Shown here piece after piece: positions 55,241 to 64,000 of a stretch of 64,000 bases of DNA. Numbering within the stretch: the first letter of the stretch is position 1; every line of letters starts with the position of its first letter. The DNA is from Serratia plymuthica (GTDB taxonomy: Bacteria > Pseudomonadota > Gammaproteobacteria > Enterobacterales > Enterobacteriaceae). A model generated the notes under the pieces. The model was not told the origin of the DNA. It searched no databases and worked only from the letters and a program-made list of their open reading frames with translations. Position numbers and translations under genes: made by a program. The DNA is taken from assembly GCF_018336935.1 (NCBI RefSeq), contig NZ_CP068771.1:5391816-5455815 (forward strand). Reading direction: 5' to 3'.

Positions 55241-55789
55241 TTAATTCTTGCTGAGAAGACGTGTGCGGCACACATCCAGAATTTCATCGGCCAGAGCGGA
55301 ATTGTCCGGGCAGGCACGGGATAACACTAGAGTCCCGACAAGGTGGGCAAGGGTGTCAATCAGCTCGGCACGCGTTGGGCCGTCGGCATTAGGTTCATTG
55401 CTTAAAACTTCCAGCTGCCGTTCAATTCCGGCGGCAAACGTCTCCCTGATGGATTCAGACTGCCGGGCGGTATCGGTGCCCAGTGCCGACATCACGCATC
55501 CCTTGCCCATATCGGCCCGATGTTGTCGGGAGAGGTAGTATTCAATAAATTTTTCCCGGTCTACCGCTTCCGTGCTTTCGGCGGATCGCCTAAAACCGCA
55601 GCTCATCGCCTCCGCCATCAGATCAGCCTTGGAACCAAAGTGTTTGTAGAACCCGCCGTGGGTTAACCCTGCCGCTGACATCAGTTCCGCCACGCTCACG
55701 CCATCGTAACCATGCTCGCGAAAAAGTTCTGAAGCCGTTTCAACAATGCGTGCCCGGTTTTCCCGAACCTGCTCTTTTGACACTTTCAT
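55241..55789 (-). CDS. TetR-family repressor
   Basis: 182 residues with HTH GVSVAELMSAAGLTHGGFYK of the NemR/AcuR-like type. It is divergent from the alkene reductase operon, separated by a 15-bp dyad. Confidence 0.92.
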   Translation of the reverse strand: MKVSKEQVRENRARIVETASELFREHGYDGVSVAELMSAAGLTHGGFYKHFGSKADLMAEAMSCGFRRSAESTEAVDREKFIEYYLSRQHRADMGKGCVMSALGTDTARQSESIRETFAAGIERQLEVLSNEPNADGPTRAELIDTLAHLVGTLVLSRACPDNSALADEILDVCRTRLLSKN

Positions 55790-55831
55790 GCTTTGCTGCC
55801 CCTCTCAAAGATAGGGTTTAAGTATACATTG

Positions 55832-55879
55832 ATGATGGTCATAATCAAACCGGTTGACTTTATAGATTATGACCATCAT
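55832..55879. promoter_or_regulatory. 15-bp inverted-repeat operator
   Basis: ATGATGGTCATAATC (55832-55846) and GATTATGACCATCAT (55865-55879) are perfectly complementary with an 18-base spacer. Each arm is itself a partial dyad around GGTCATAATC, so two TetR sites are possible. Confidence 0.8.
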
Positions 55880-55923
55880 GATTATATCAGCGCCTTTACC
55901 CATCACTCAGCAAGAGAATAAAC

Positions 55924-57009
55924 ATGACGACATTATTTCAACCTTATGATCTCGGACCAATAACACTTGCCAACCATATCGTGATGGCACCACTGACGCG
56001 TAACCGGGCCGGAGCCGGTTTGGTCCCCAACGAACTGGCGGCGCTCTACTATGCCCAGCGTGCCACAGCAGGCTTGCTGATTACTGAAGCCACGCAGATC
56101 TCCGCACAGGCGCAGGGCTACCAGGATACACCGGGGATCTATACACAGGCTCAAATCGATGGCTGGCGCAAAGTGACGGATGCGGTGCATGCCAAAGGTG
56201 GGCGCATATTTGTACAGCTGTGGCACGTAGGACGCATTTCGCATGTCGATTTACAGCCAGGCGGCGCGGCGCCGGTCGCCCCGTCTGCCATCCGTGCCGA
56301 GACCAAGACCTTTGTGAACAACGGTTTTTCTGATGTCTCTGAACCGCGTGCGCTTGAGCTGCGGGAAATACCGGGGATTATCGACGATTTCAGAAAGGCA
56401 TCGGCCAATGCCATTGCCGCCGGATTTGACGGCGTTGAGATCCACGGCGCGAATGGTTATCTGCTGGAACAGTTCCTGAAAGATGGCGCAAACCAGCGTA
56501 CCGATGAATACGGCGGCTCTGTCGAGAATCGTGCGCGCCTGCTGCTGGAAGTCACGGCGGCGGTAAAAGATGAGATCGGCGCAGAACGCACCGGCGTGCG
56601 CATTTCACCGGTCTCGCCGGCCAATGCGATTTCATGCAGTGATCCGCAGGCGCAATATGACTACCTCGCCGAACAACTTGATGCATTGGGCATCGTGTAC
56701 CTCCATGTGGTTGAAGGTGCTACGGGCGGCCCGCGTGATATATCGCCGTTCGATTACGACTCCCTGCGCCGGCGCTTTACAAACACCTACATCGGCAACA
56801 ATGGCTATGACCTGGCGTTGGCGTCCACTCAACTTGCGCAGGGCAAAGCCGATCTGTTCGCGTTTGGTCGCCCGTTCATCGCCAACCCGGATCTGGTCGA
56901 AAGGCTGAAGACGGGCGCGCCTCTGGCCTCGCTCAATCCTGAAACGCTTTATGGCGGTGGCGCAGCGGGATATACCGATTACCCGTCGCTTACCGAGACC
57001 AGCAAGTAA
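55924..57009 (+). CDS. Alkene reductase, Old Yellow Enzyme (NemA-like)
   Basis: 361 residues: FQPYDLGPITLANHIVMAPL, EIHGANGYLLEQFLKDGAN with the His/Asn pair, and GRPFIANPDLVERL. FMN-dependent reduction of N-ethylmaleimide-like enones. Head of the TetR-controlled operon. Confidence 0.95.
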   Translation: MTTLFQPYDLGPITLANHIVMAPLTRNRAGAGLVPNELAALYYAQRATAGLLITEATQISAQAQGYQDTPGIYTQAQIDGWRKVTDAVHAKGGRIFVQLWHVGRISHVDLQPGGAAPVAPSAIRAETKTFVNNGFSDVSEPRALELREIPGIIDDFRKASANAIAAGFDGVEIHGANGYLLEQFLKDGANQRTDEYGGSVENRARLLLEVTAAVKDEIGAERTGVRISPVSPANAISCSDPQAQYDYLAEQLDALGIVYLHVVEGATGGPRDISPFDYDSLRRRFTNTYIGNNGYDLALASTQLAQGKADLFAFGRPFIANPDLVERLKTGAPLASLNPETLYGGGAAGYTDYPSLTETSK

Positions 57010-57083
57010 AGCATCGGCACCACGGTTCTACATACATCGCACATTGCGAATTCTGTTTACCCATTAATAAAGAAGATCAACTT

Positions 57084-57866
57084 ATGACTAAAGCTACAGT
57101 TCTCATCACAGGCGCATCCACGGGTATTGGTGCCGTTTACGCTGAACGGTTTGCCCGCCGGGGCCACGACCTTGTTCTGGTCGCGCGCGACAAAGCGAAG
57201 TTAGAGACGCTGGCCGAGCGTCTGCGACAGGAAAATGCCATTTCTGTCGACGTTCTGCCTGCCGACCTCACGCAAACGAGTGATTTGGCCGCGGTCGAAG
57301 CTCGCCTGCGTGAAGACTCACGGATTGGCATTCTTATCAATAACGCGGGTATCGCGCAGTCCGGCAGTTTCACAGAGCAAACGCCGGATTCGATAGAAAG
57401 CCTTATCGCACTCAACGTCACCGCCCTGACGAGACTTGCCAGTGCCATAGCACCACGTCTGGTAAAAGCCGGAGAAGGCTCGATCGTCAATATCAGTTCC
57501 ATCGTAGGCCTCGCCCCGGAATTTGCCATGACGGTTTACGGCGCAACCAAAGCCTTTGTGCTTTTCCTGTCTCAGGGAATGAATGTAGAGCTGTCATCTA
57601 AGGGCATTTATGTCCAGGCGGTGCTCCCTGCCGGCACTTACACGGAAATTTGGGACCGTGCGGGTATCGACATCAGTAACGCGGCAAAATTCATGGAAGT
57701 GGGCGAGTTAGTGGATGCAGCGCTGGTGGGCTTTGATCGCCGCGAACTGGTCACCATCCCGCCGTTACATAATGCTGCACGCTGGGACACCCTCGATGCT
57801 TCGCGTCAGGCGCTGCTCTCAGACATCAAACAAGATGAAGCCGCCGAACGTTATAAAGCACTTTAG
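57084..57866 (+). CDS. SDR-family oxidoreductase
   Basis: 260 residues: TGASTGIGAV, NNAG, catalytic YGATK; DltE-like long-loop branch. Likely in the same operon as the alkene reductase (74 bp). Confidence 0.92.
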   Translation: MTKATVLITGASTGIGAVYAERFARRGHDLVLVARDKAKLETLAERLRQENAISVDVLPADLTQTSDLAAVEARLREDSRIGILINNAGIAQSGSFTEQTPDSIESLIALNVTALTRLASAIAPRLVKAGEGSIVNISSIVGLAPEFAMTVYGATKAFVLFLSQGMNVELSSKGIYVQAVLPAGTYTEIWDRAGIDISNAAKFMEVGELVDAALVGFDRRELVTIPPLHNAARWDTLDASRQALLSDIKQDEAAERYKAL

Positions 57867-57998
57867 TCAATGAGCTGCACTGTGCAGAACGGTCTTCCGG
57901 CTGTTCTGCACAGAAGTGAATCCGACATAAATCCCTTGCAGCCAGTCCTCTCATCAGCGATGAGAAGCCTCAAACACATCATGAAGGCCTTATTCAGC

Positions 57999-58817
57999 AT
58001 GACAACAAAACGTGTAGCACTGGTTACCGGCGCTTCCTCAGGTATCGGTGAAGCGTCTGCCAGTAAACTTTTAGCGGCGGGGTATAGGGTATACGGCACG
58101 AGCCGGCGTGGTTCCCAGGTGGGAACATCTCCGTTTCCGTTACTGACGCTGGATGTGACGGACGACGCTTCCGTCGAGGCTGCCATTGAGGAGCTGCTGC
58201 GCCTGGAGGGGCGGATCGATATTCTGGTGAATAATGCGGGTTTCGGGGTTGCTCCGGCGGCGGCGGAAGAAAGTTCTATCGAACAGGCCATGAGCATTTT
58301 CAACACCAACTTTTTGGGCATTGTCAGGTTGACCCGGGCAGTGATCCCTCACATGCGCCGTCAGGGCAGTGGGCGCATCATTAACATCGGTTCGATACTC
58401 GGGCTCGTTCCGTTGCCTTATATGGCACTTTATGCTGCCAGTAAGCATGCGGTGGAAGGGTATTCGGGAGCACTGGATCATGAACTGCGCACGCAGGGTA
58501 TCCGGGTTTCCGTTATCGAACCTGCCTACATAAAAACACAGTTTGAAGCCCATAATATCGAGCCGGACGCCAAGCTTGAAGAGTATGACCTGATCCGTGC
58601 CAAGCTGGCGAAAGTGGTCGGCAAGGCAATGGCCGAAGCGGAAAGTCCGGAGGTCGTGGCGGACGTGGTGGTTAAAGCGGCTAAGACTTTACATCCGAAG
58701 GTGCGCTACACCGCGGGATCGCTGGCGGGTAAATTGAATTTTATGCTCAGATTCGCGCCGGCTTCATTGCTGGATAAGGTAGTGCGCAAAAGTCTTCAGC
58801 TGGATGCGAAGGAGTAA
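57999..58817 (+). CDS. SDR-family oxidoreductase
   Basis: The start is taken as ATG 57999 (MTTKRVALVTG), where SDR sequence begins; the frame runs open from 57870 and ATG 57981 is an alternative. About 272 residues: TGASSGIGEA, NNAG, catalytic YAASK. Ends 2 bp before the next gene. Confidence 0.9.
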   Translation: MTTKRVALVTGASSGIGEASASKLLAAGYRVYGTSRRGSQVGTSPFPLLTLDVTDDASVEAAIEELLRLEGRIDILVNNAGFGVAPAAAEESSIEQAMSIFNTNFLGIVRLTRAVIPHMRRQGSGRIINIGSILGLVPLPYMALYAASKHAVEGYSGALDHELRTQGIRVSVIEPAYIKTQFEAHNIEPDAKLEEYDLIRAKLAKVVGKAMAEAESPEVVADVVVKAAKTLHPKVRYTAGSLAGKLNFMLRFAPASLLDKVVRKSLQLDAKE

Positions 58818-58819
58818 AA

Positions 58820-59230
58820 ATGAAGTTTTCTCAACTGGCTGTTCTGACGGCTATATTGTTTTTCATCCTGGCCGCGGTATGGATGTTTTTCCCGGAACAG
58901 CTTTTAACCCAGTGGGGCATTGAGCCGGCGCCGGGTATCAGCGTGATTTGTCGTCGCTCGGCCGCATTTTTTGTGGGGGTAGGGGTCATGTGTTTGCTGG
59001 CCAGAAATGCCGAACCTTCTCCGGCCCGTTATGCACTGGCCGCCGGTATCAGCACCATATCGATTATTTCAGCCGTTCTGGGCCTCGCTGAATGGCGCGA
59101 AGGGCATGTCAGCGGGCAGATCCTTTTTGCCGTGTTTATCGAGCTGTTCCTGGGGATAGCCTTTTTACTCAGCAACCGGGCGGTTAAGAAAAATTTCACT
59201 GGCACACACGACAGGGTAAACAACAAATGA
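58820..59230 (+). CDS. Small integral membrane protein
   Basis: 136 residues with four predicted membrane helices (start, about 48-60, 70-90, 100-118). No enzyme motif is seen. Sandwiched between SDR and MDR genes with coupled ends. Confidence 0.75.
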   Translation: MKFSQLAVLTAILFFILAAVWMFFPEQLLTQWGIEPAPGISVICRRSAAFFVGVGVMCLLARNAEPSPARYALAAGISTISIISAVLGLAEWREGHVSGQILFAVFIELFLGIAFLLSNRAVKKNFTGTHDRVNNK

Positions 59231-60246
59231 AGACCAGAACGATGAAAGCCTTTACGTTTAAACGTTATGGTAAATCCCCTGAGCTGGGATTCGATGACGT
59301 GGATTATCCTTCTCCCGGTGCCGATGAAATCCTGGTGAAGGTCTACGCGGTTGGCCTTAACCCGATTGACAACATGATCCCAACCGGCATGTTTAAGCCG
59401 GTATTGCATTTTAAGCTCCCTGCGACGCTGGGCAGCGACTTGGCCGGGGTTGTCATCGCCGTGGGGAGCCGCGTGACGCGCTTCAAACCAGGCGACGAAA
59501 TTTTCGCCAGCCTTTTCGACAGGGGAACGGGTTCTCTTGCCGAATTCGCATTGGTGCCTGAAAGCACTGCGGCCATGAAACCCGCAAATCTGGATTTCGT
59601 GCAGGCGGCTTCGCTCCCGATGGTGAGCCTCACGTCCTGGCAAGCGCTGACAGAGCGAGCCGGCTTGCAGACGGGGCAGAAGGTTTTCATCCCGGCAGGT
59701 TCCGGGGGTATTGGCAGTTTTGCCATCCAACTGGCGAAGCACCTTGGCGCAAAGGTGGGGACGACAACCAGTACAGATAATATCGACTGGGTCAGCCGCC
59801 TTGGCGCAGACGAGGTGATTGATTATAAAAAGCAGGAATTCGAAAACGAACTCAGTGGCTACGATATTGTTCTGGGTACCCTCAGAGGTGATGTGATTGA
59901 AAAATCCACCCAAATTCTTAAGCCTGGCGGAAAAATCGTTTCCCTCATCGGGCCGTTGGATGCTGCTTTCGCACGTGACAGAAATTTAAACATCTTGCTG
60001 CGCTTTGTGTTTACGCTGATGAGCCATAAAATCATGCGTCTTTCCAAAAAGCGCGGTCTGACCTACTCATTTCTCTTCGTTCGACCCGATGGCGGCCAAC
60101 TTACCCAAATCGCCAAAATTATAGAAGCGGAACAAATCAGTCCGGTAATCGACAAAGTGTTTACCTTCACAGACACGAAGATTGCGCTAGATTACCTTGC
60201 CCAGGGGCATGCGAAGGGAAAGGTGGTCGTTAAAATACAAGAGTGA
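59227..60246 (+). CDS. NAD(P)-dependent MDR oxidoreductase (quinone-reductase-like, zinc-free)
   Basis: 339 residues. ATG 59227 overlaps the previous TGA (ATGA). Motifs: GLNPIDNMI, GSDLAGVV, and AGSGGIGSFAIQLAKHLGA for NADPH. No zinc ligands, so it is QorA/zeta-crystallin-like. Confidence 0.92.
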   Translation: MKTRTMKAFTFKRYGKSPELGFDDVDYPSPGADEILVKVYAVGLNPIDNMIPTGMFKPVLHFKLPATLGSDLAGVVIAVGSRVTRFKPGDEIFASLFDRGTGSLAEFALVPESTAAMKPANLDFVQAASLPMVSLTSWQALTERAGLQTGQKVFIPAGSGGIGSFAIQLAKHLGAKVGTTTSTDNIDWVSRLGADEVIDYKKQEFENELSGYDIVLGTLRGDVIEKSTQILKPGGKIVSLIGPLDAAFARDRNLNILLRFVFTLMSHKIMRLSKKRGLTYSFLFVRPDGGQLTQIAKIIEAEQISPVIDKVFTFTDTKIALDYLAQGHAKGKVVVKIQE

Positions 60247-60279
60247 CAACAACGAAAGTTCACATATTTCATATGAGAT

Positions 60280-60734
60280 ATGTTGTTAGGCTTGCCATCC
60301 ACTGCGCAGCGAGCTCCGGTACTTGTAGCGGTTCAGGAGAATATCCCAGCCCCGGCTGGGACCAAGATTCCGCACTTTGCCGTTGATGCTGCATGGCCGC
60401 AAATTATGCTACGGGGAGAGGTCGGTGGCGTGGCGATCGACAGAACAACCGTGCCCAGTTGTTCGGCATAGGTGTGGACGGCACGATGACATTCGCGCGG
60501 AATATCGTGATCGAAGGGAAGACCGGCGGGCTTGGTACCGTTACCGATGTGGCTCTCTCACCGGACAAGAAGTATCTCTACGTCGGTGACATGATGAACG
60601 GACGAATCTGGATTTTGCTGCGCTCGACCCATCAGGTGCCAGGCTCCTTCGGTCGTATCGGCCGACAGGCTGGTCAGTATTATCACCTCGATCACTCCTT
60701 CTCAGACCCTCGGTCACATGAAGACCAGGTACTT
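60280..60734 (+). pseudogene. Frameshifted and internally deleted six-bladed beta-propeller gene
   Basis: One frame gives PAGTKIPHFAVDAAWPQ and GEVGGVAIDR; the other, after a shift near 60444, gives DRQNNRAQLFGIG, TVTDVALSPDKKYLYV and GSFGRIGRQAGQ. These match the first and late parts of NHL/peptidyl-lyase-like propellers. The central blades are missing. Confidence 0.7.
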
Positions 60735-61004
60735 CTACTTGGGCACGCCGTAGAGGTATAGCAGTTCGCCGTCGGCATCCTGATTAAACAGCATCGCAGT
60801 GTTGCTCAGCCCGATGTCGGAGTTCGCGCGGACTGCGGTGATTTTGTCAGCGCCCATGCCACCTACATACTGCCCGTATTGATCCTCTGCGACAAGATTG
60901 TTCAGGTTTTAATTCTCACTGAAATAAAGATCTTATTCTGCCTGGATTGACTGGGTCTCCATGTTCGATCCACCGATACCAAGAATATATTTTTCAGTTC
61001 TCAC
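60735..61004 (-). pseudogene. 90-codon reading frame with two in-frame TAA codons
   Basis: AAGGAG precedes a GTG at 61004 by 5 bases. The frame runs MRTEKYILGIGGSN... with TAA codons after SIQAE and after DLYFSEN, then stays open to YLYGVPK before TAG. No family is recognised. Decay is more likely than readthrough. Confidence 0.55.
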
Positions 61005-61338
61005 TTTGGCTCCTTGCGCACAACCACCTTTCAACAAACTGAAAAAGCTTAAAAAGTTGCACTGACTGCCTGCATCAGAAAACTAATAACCATTTTGAAT
61101 GCGGTGCTGAAAAAGAATGAAATATGGGAACTTATATATCATCAGCATGCTTCGTAATCGGGCGCTAAAGACAGTTGTTATGCTCAAACTATAGGGCAGA
61201 TTTGTCTACGGGCACGGGGCACTCTGTTGTGACCCGCGTCTGATGTTCGATTAGCGCCGCTCTTAGGTTGAATTTATGATGATTAATTGTTGTTATAACG
61301 TGAATTTTTCGTCACCCATAACCTAGGATGAACAGTCT
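61005..61338. other. Intergenic region upstream of a LysR gene
   Basis: No gene is seen. AT-rich sequence before the LysR start at 61339 should hold its promoter. Confidence 0.4.
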
Positions 61339-62253
61339 ATGAAACTTCGCCATCTGGAGATTTTCTACACCGTGATGACATGCGGCTCGCTTTCACGTGC
61401 GGCGGAATCACTGAACATCTCTCAGCCAGCCGCCAGTAAGTCGCTGAAAAACGCGGAGCTGAAGCTCGGTTTTAAGCTCTTTCAGCGGGTCCGCGGCAAG
61501 CTATTGCCCAGCCGCGAAGCGCTCGAGCTTTTTGAAAAAGCCCAGGGTATCTATCAGGACCTGTCTAACTTACGTTTACTGGCTGACAACCTGGCCCGCG
61601 ATCCTCGCGCAAAATTCACCTTAGGCTGCTTACCTTGCCTGGGTTTGAGCCTGGTACCGGAAATCGCCACCGATTTCTATCAACAGAACAGCAATCTGGT
61701 GATGACATTAACCACCGAGCACACTGAGACGCTGGTCAAAAAACTGGACCTGCGCGAAATCGATCTGGCCCTGACGATGCAGCCCGTTCAGCAAGGTGAA
61801 ATCATGGCCACGCTGATAGCCGAAGTGCCATTAGTCTACGTTGATAAGGATTATCGGCAGGGTGCCGTCGAGATTGATAGTATTGACCAGCAGCGCTGGA
61901 TTTCCCCTGGTTTAGACTCGCTTTCAACCGCCATCGCCGCACACCGGGTTTTTCCCGCCACCGGGCTGAACGTGGAGACCTGTTACATGGCGATGGAGTT
62001 TGTGAAACGCGGAGTGGGATGCTGCATCACCGACATTTTCTCAGCCCGCCATAGTCTGACCCCGGAGATGATCCATCAGATTTCACCGCCGATGAAGATT
62101 GACCTCTACCTGCTGCGTCGTGCCGATGCCTCCCTCAGCCCTGTCACACAAAAATTTGTCGATTTCCTCTGCAAACGGCTACGTAACGAGCTCAGAGAGA
62201 TTAACCTGGAGTTATACCCTGGAAATAAAAAGTCAATTGTTTCTCCAGTCTAA
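61339..62253 (+). CDS. LysR-family regulator
   Basis: 304 residues with HTH LSRAAESLNISQPAASKSLK and an effector domain. AGGAT precedes the ATG. Its downstream neighbour is a broken FAD oxidoreductase, probably once its target. Confidence 0.92.
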   Translation: MKLRHLEIFYTVMTCGSLSRAAESLNISQPAASKSLKNAELKLGFKLFQRVRGKLLPSREALELFEKAQGIYQDLSNLRLLADNLARDPRAKFTLGCLPCLGLSLVPEIATDFYQQNSNLVMTLTTEHTETLVKKLDLREIDLALTMQPVQQGEIMATLIAEVPLVYVDKDYRQGAVEIDSIDQQRWISPGLDSLSTAIAAHRVFPATGLNVETCYMAMEFVKRGVGCCITDIFSARHSLTPEMIHQISPPMKIDLYLLRRADASLSPVTQKFVDFLCKRLRNELREINLELYPGNKKSIVSPV

Positions 62254-62272
62254 ATGCTTTCATATAAGCGTT

Positions 62273-62461
62273 ATGAATGTATCAATGCTTATATCAGGTT
62301 ATGAAAAATGCATTGTAATTATCGGCGGCGGTGTGATTGGCCTGGCAGCTGTCCGGCACCGTTTGCCGACAGCGGCTTACCATTACAGGGACTGAAATGG
62401 ATGGGAAAAGCGGATTCCCCATGGAACATGCGCCTGCGGATGTCGTTTTCCCAATGTTTGT
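62273..62461 (+). pseudogene. Remnant of a D-amino-acid-dehydrogenase-like FAD oxidoreductase
   Basis: The N-terminal FAD motif CIVIIGGGVIGLAAV is followed, after a large deletion and a frame change, by DSGLPLQGLKWMGKADSPW. Both ends resemble DadA-type FAD oxidoreductases; the middle and the C-terminus are gone. Confidence 0.65.
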
Positions 62462-62818
62462 GAATGTAATATGTATATATAGTTTACTGGGTGATTAGTG
62501 CATATGGAGATGTTGTCTATGTAGTTAAACCTAAAAAGATCACGAACCAGAATCGCATCCGAAATCATCTAAAGAAATGAATGACAACCCGAGTTAATAC
62601 GCTTTTAGTATCGTGGGTTGTAGTCCCAAAGCGCCGAGAGGGGCGCAGGGGGGACGTTAAACATGCCCTAACTAAATACGGCGCTATAACCGAAGGCGCA
62701 GACCGTTGCCGAAAAGGGACGGGAAAAAACGGTATATGTATATATTGGTCGCGTGATCTTCCCCAGCAAGAGTGGATACGCGACTAAGTGAGTAGACCCT
62801 CAACGAGAGGTAGCTCAC
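62462..62818. other. Gene-free region before an IS3 remnant
   Basis: No coding sequence is recognised apart from a short frame at 62581-62787 with odd composition. Confidence 0.4.
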
Positions 62819-63233
62819 ATGATAAAACCAGCGTCAACAACCAAAAAACTACGCAAGCAGTTACACCATGAATTCCGCCAGGAAGCCCTTAAACTTGGGG
62901 ATAGCCGCCGCTCGCGAACTTAGTCTGTATGAATTTCAGCTCTACAACTGGCGAAGCAAACAGCAAAATTAGCACTCTTCTTCTGAACGCGAACAGGAGA
63001 TGGCTACCGAACTCGCCCATCTGAAGCGTCAGTTGGCAGAACAGGCCATTCTCCAAAAGGCCGCGACATACTTCGCGAAGTGCCTGAAATGAAGTATGTC
63101 TTCATCAAAAAACATCAGGCTGATTTCAGTATCGCCGTCAGAGAACCTGCTAAAGCAAAATTTTTACGCCAGCGGCCCGAATCAGAAACGGTCCGTAGAC
63201 GTCACCTAGGCTCAGCGACCGTTTCGAGAGCTT
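62819..63233 (+). mobile_element. Deleted IS3-family insertion sequence
   Basis: orfA (from ATG 62819) reads like IS3 InsE but has a frame defect before REL-SLYEFQLYNWRSKQQ, then a stop. orfB starts MKYVFIKKHQADFSIAV and jumps by deletion to ENLLKQNFYASGPNQK, then stops. Terminal inverted repeats were not identified. Confidence 0.8.
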
Positions 63234-63251
63234 AAACCAAGGAAGCGGCAT

Positions 63252-63273
63252 GGGCACCGTCAGGTGCCCTTTT
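63252..63273 (+). terminator. Terminator hairpin
   Basis: GGGCACC (63252-63258) pairs with GGTGCCC (63263-63269), followed by TTTT. Confidence 0.75.
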
Positions 63274-63315
63274 GTATGTAGCGTATACAAAATACACAGT
63301 AAGGAGTGCTATAGT

Positions 63316-63723
63316 ATGGTTCTACGAATTGTTTATTTAACATCAATTACCTCTGATATTCCCGTTCAACTCGGTAATAAAATTTCCACTTCTTCACGTA
63401 TTCTTCGTATTAAATATTTTGGCTCCGAAGGCAACAAGTTTTTGTATGCTGCCTTAGTCCAATGCTCTGATCGATCTTCCTATCACAGCTGGACGATCCC
63501 TGAGAGTAAAGTCGTTGCGGAAAAGAAAATATTGTTCAGTAAATTGTATTCTCCAATACTGAACCACTCCGGTACGGATCTGCGTGATGTTGCTAACCGA
63601 AATTTGTTCAGGAAACTCAAAAAAGATCGTCGCAAGCAGAATAATAGGTCATTGACCGAAGATAACTGGACCCAGTTCGTGCGCCGAAAAGAAGCCGTTC
63701 GCTTTGCATCCACCGGTATATAA
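63316..63723 (+). CDS. Unrecognised 135-residue protein
   Basis: The start is ATG 63316 because AAGGAG lies ~9 bases upstream; the frame opens 22 codons earlier inside a terminator. The product has a basic C-terminal half (LFRKLKKDRRKQNN). No family is recognised; the composition suggests a nucleic-acid-binding or mobile-element protein. Confidence 0.6.
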   Translation: MVLRIVYLTSITSDIPVQLGNKISTSSRILRIKYFGSEGNKFLYAALVQCSDRSSYHSWTIPESKVVAEKKILFSKLYSPILNHSGTDLRDVANRNLFRKLKKDRRKQNNRSLTEDNWTQFVRRKEAVRFASTGI

Positions 63724-64000
63724 AAAGGGTTTTCTTTCTCATTTCAGCCGTTTCGCGATCGAGTGTAGGTCCATAGTGAAGTTAATTGGCAGAATGGACA
63801 GTTAACCGCCCGTGAGATCTTAAGTCAATCAAGCCTCCTGATCTGTGAGGCACCAAATATATTACGCCTCCAGGTAGACTCGTATCGAACTGATGACAAT
63901 CAACATCATCCATCAAGATGATTGATGGCATTATCGAACCACTTAATTCTTCAGTAACAGTTGAATTTTATCCAATAAACGAAGGGTAAGAAGTAACATG
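63724..64000. other. Intergenic end of window
   Basis: No gene is complete. GGGTAAGAAG followed by ATG at 63998-64000 may start a gene cut by the window edge. Confidence 0.35.

Noticed and set aside
62581..62787. 68-codon frame before the IS3 remnant
   Set aside because: Unusual composition, no convincing ribosome site and no homologue recognised.

Overview
The window looks like chromosomal DNA of an enterobacterial gammaproteobacterium. The evidence is REP/BIME-type intergenic repeats near 30.1 kb, a Fur-box-like site, close relatives of enteric HchA, YjiH/YjiG and CitA, and remnants of an IS3 element. Genus cannot be fixed from sequence alone; a Serratia/Klebsiella/Enterobacter-like host fits. 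No rRNA, tRNA or CRISPR array was recognised.

Layout. 0-7.5 kb: a giant DUF4011 helicase-nuclease (probable anti-phage protein) and a Fic-domain protein with a substituted catalytic residue and a tandemly duplicated control region. 7.5-20.9 kb: metabolic and transport genes with regulators: LysR/aldo-keto reductase/NTF2-like, an orphan iron-type binding protein, a LysR + periplasmic binding protein + CitA-like symporter group, a PEBP protein with an AraC regulator, an AraC/SDR pair, and the folate-independent methionine synthase pair MesX-MesD. 21-32 kb: tautomerase, OYE/HxlR, a paired small DMT transporter with LysR, YjiH-YjiG-M20 amidohydrolase with LysR, and LysR/N-acyl-homoserine lactonase. 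32.3-36.05 kb: a GC-rich cassette of NADP-dependent reductases with an HxlR regulator and a thymidylate-kinase-like gene, bracketed by a 36-bp imperfect direct repeat. 36.6-40.9 kb: an AT-rich defence island: a protein with two PD-(D/E)xK nuclease domains, convergent with a SIR2-HerA pair; a second short repeat brackets it. 41.3-60.2 kb: a run of regulator/oxidoreductase modules (TetR/RidA, DsbA-like, azoreductase/HxlR, amine oxidase-cupin-AhpD, LysR/SDR, alcohol dehydrogenase, LysR/epimerase/SDR, HchA, TetR/OYE/SDR/SDR/MDR). 60.2-63.3 kb: a graveyard of at least four broken genes (beta-propeller, a gene with two in-frame ochre codons, an FAD oxidoreductase, IS3), then one unrecognised intact gene.

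How the genes work together. The dominant theme is an array of small independently controlled modules, each a DNA-binding regulator transcribed divergently from an NAD(P)H- or flavin-dependent reductase. Several carry clean inverted-repeat operators visible in the intergenic DNA (HxlR/OYE, HxlR/NADP reductase with three sites, TetR/RidA with two sites, HxlR/azoreductase, TetR/OYE). These look like sensors for electrophiles, quinones or aldehydes coupled to their detoxifying enzymes. Two defence loci sit among them. Scars of deletion, frameshift and truncation mark the zone as plastic.
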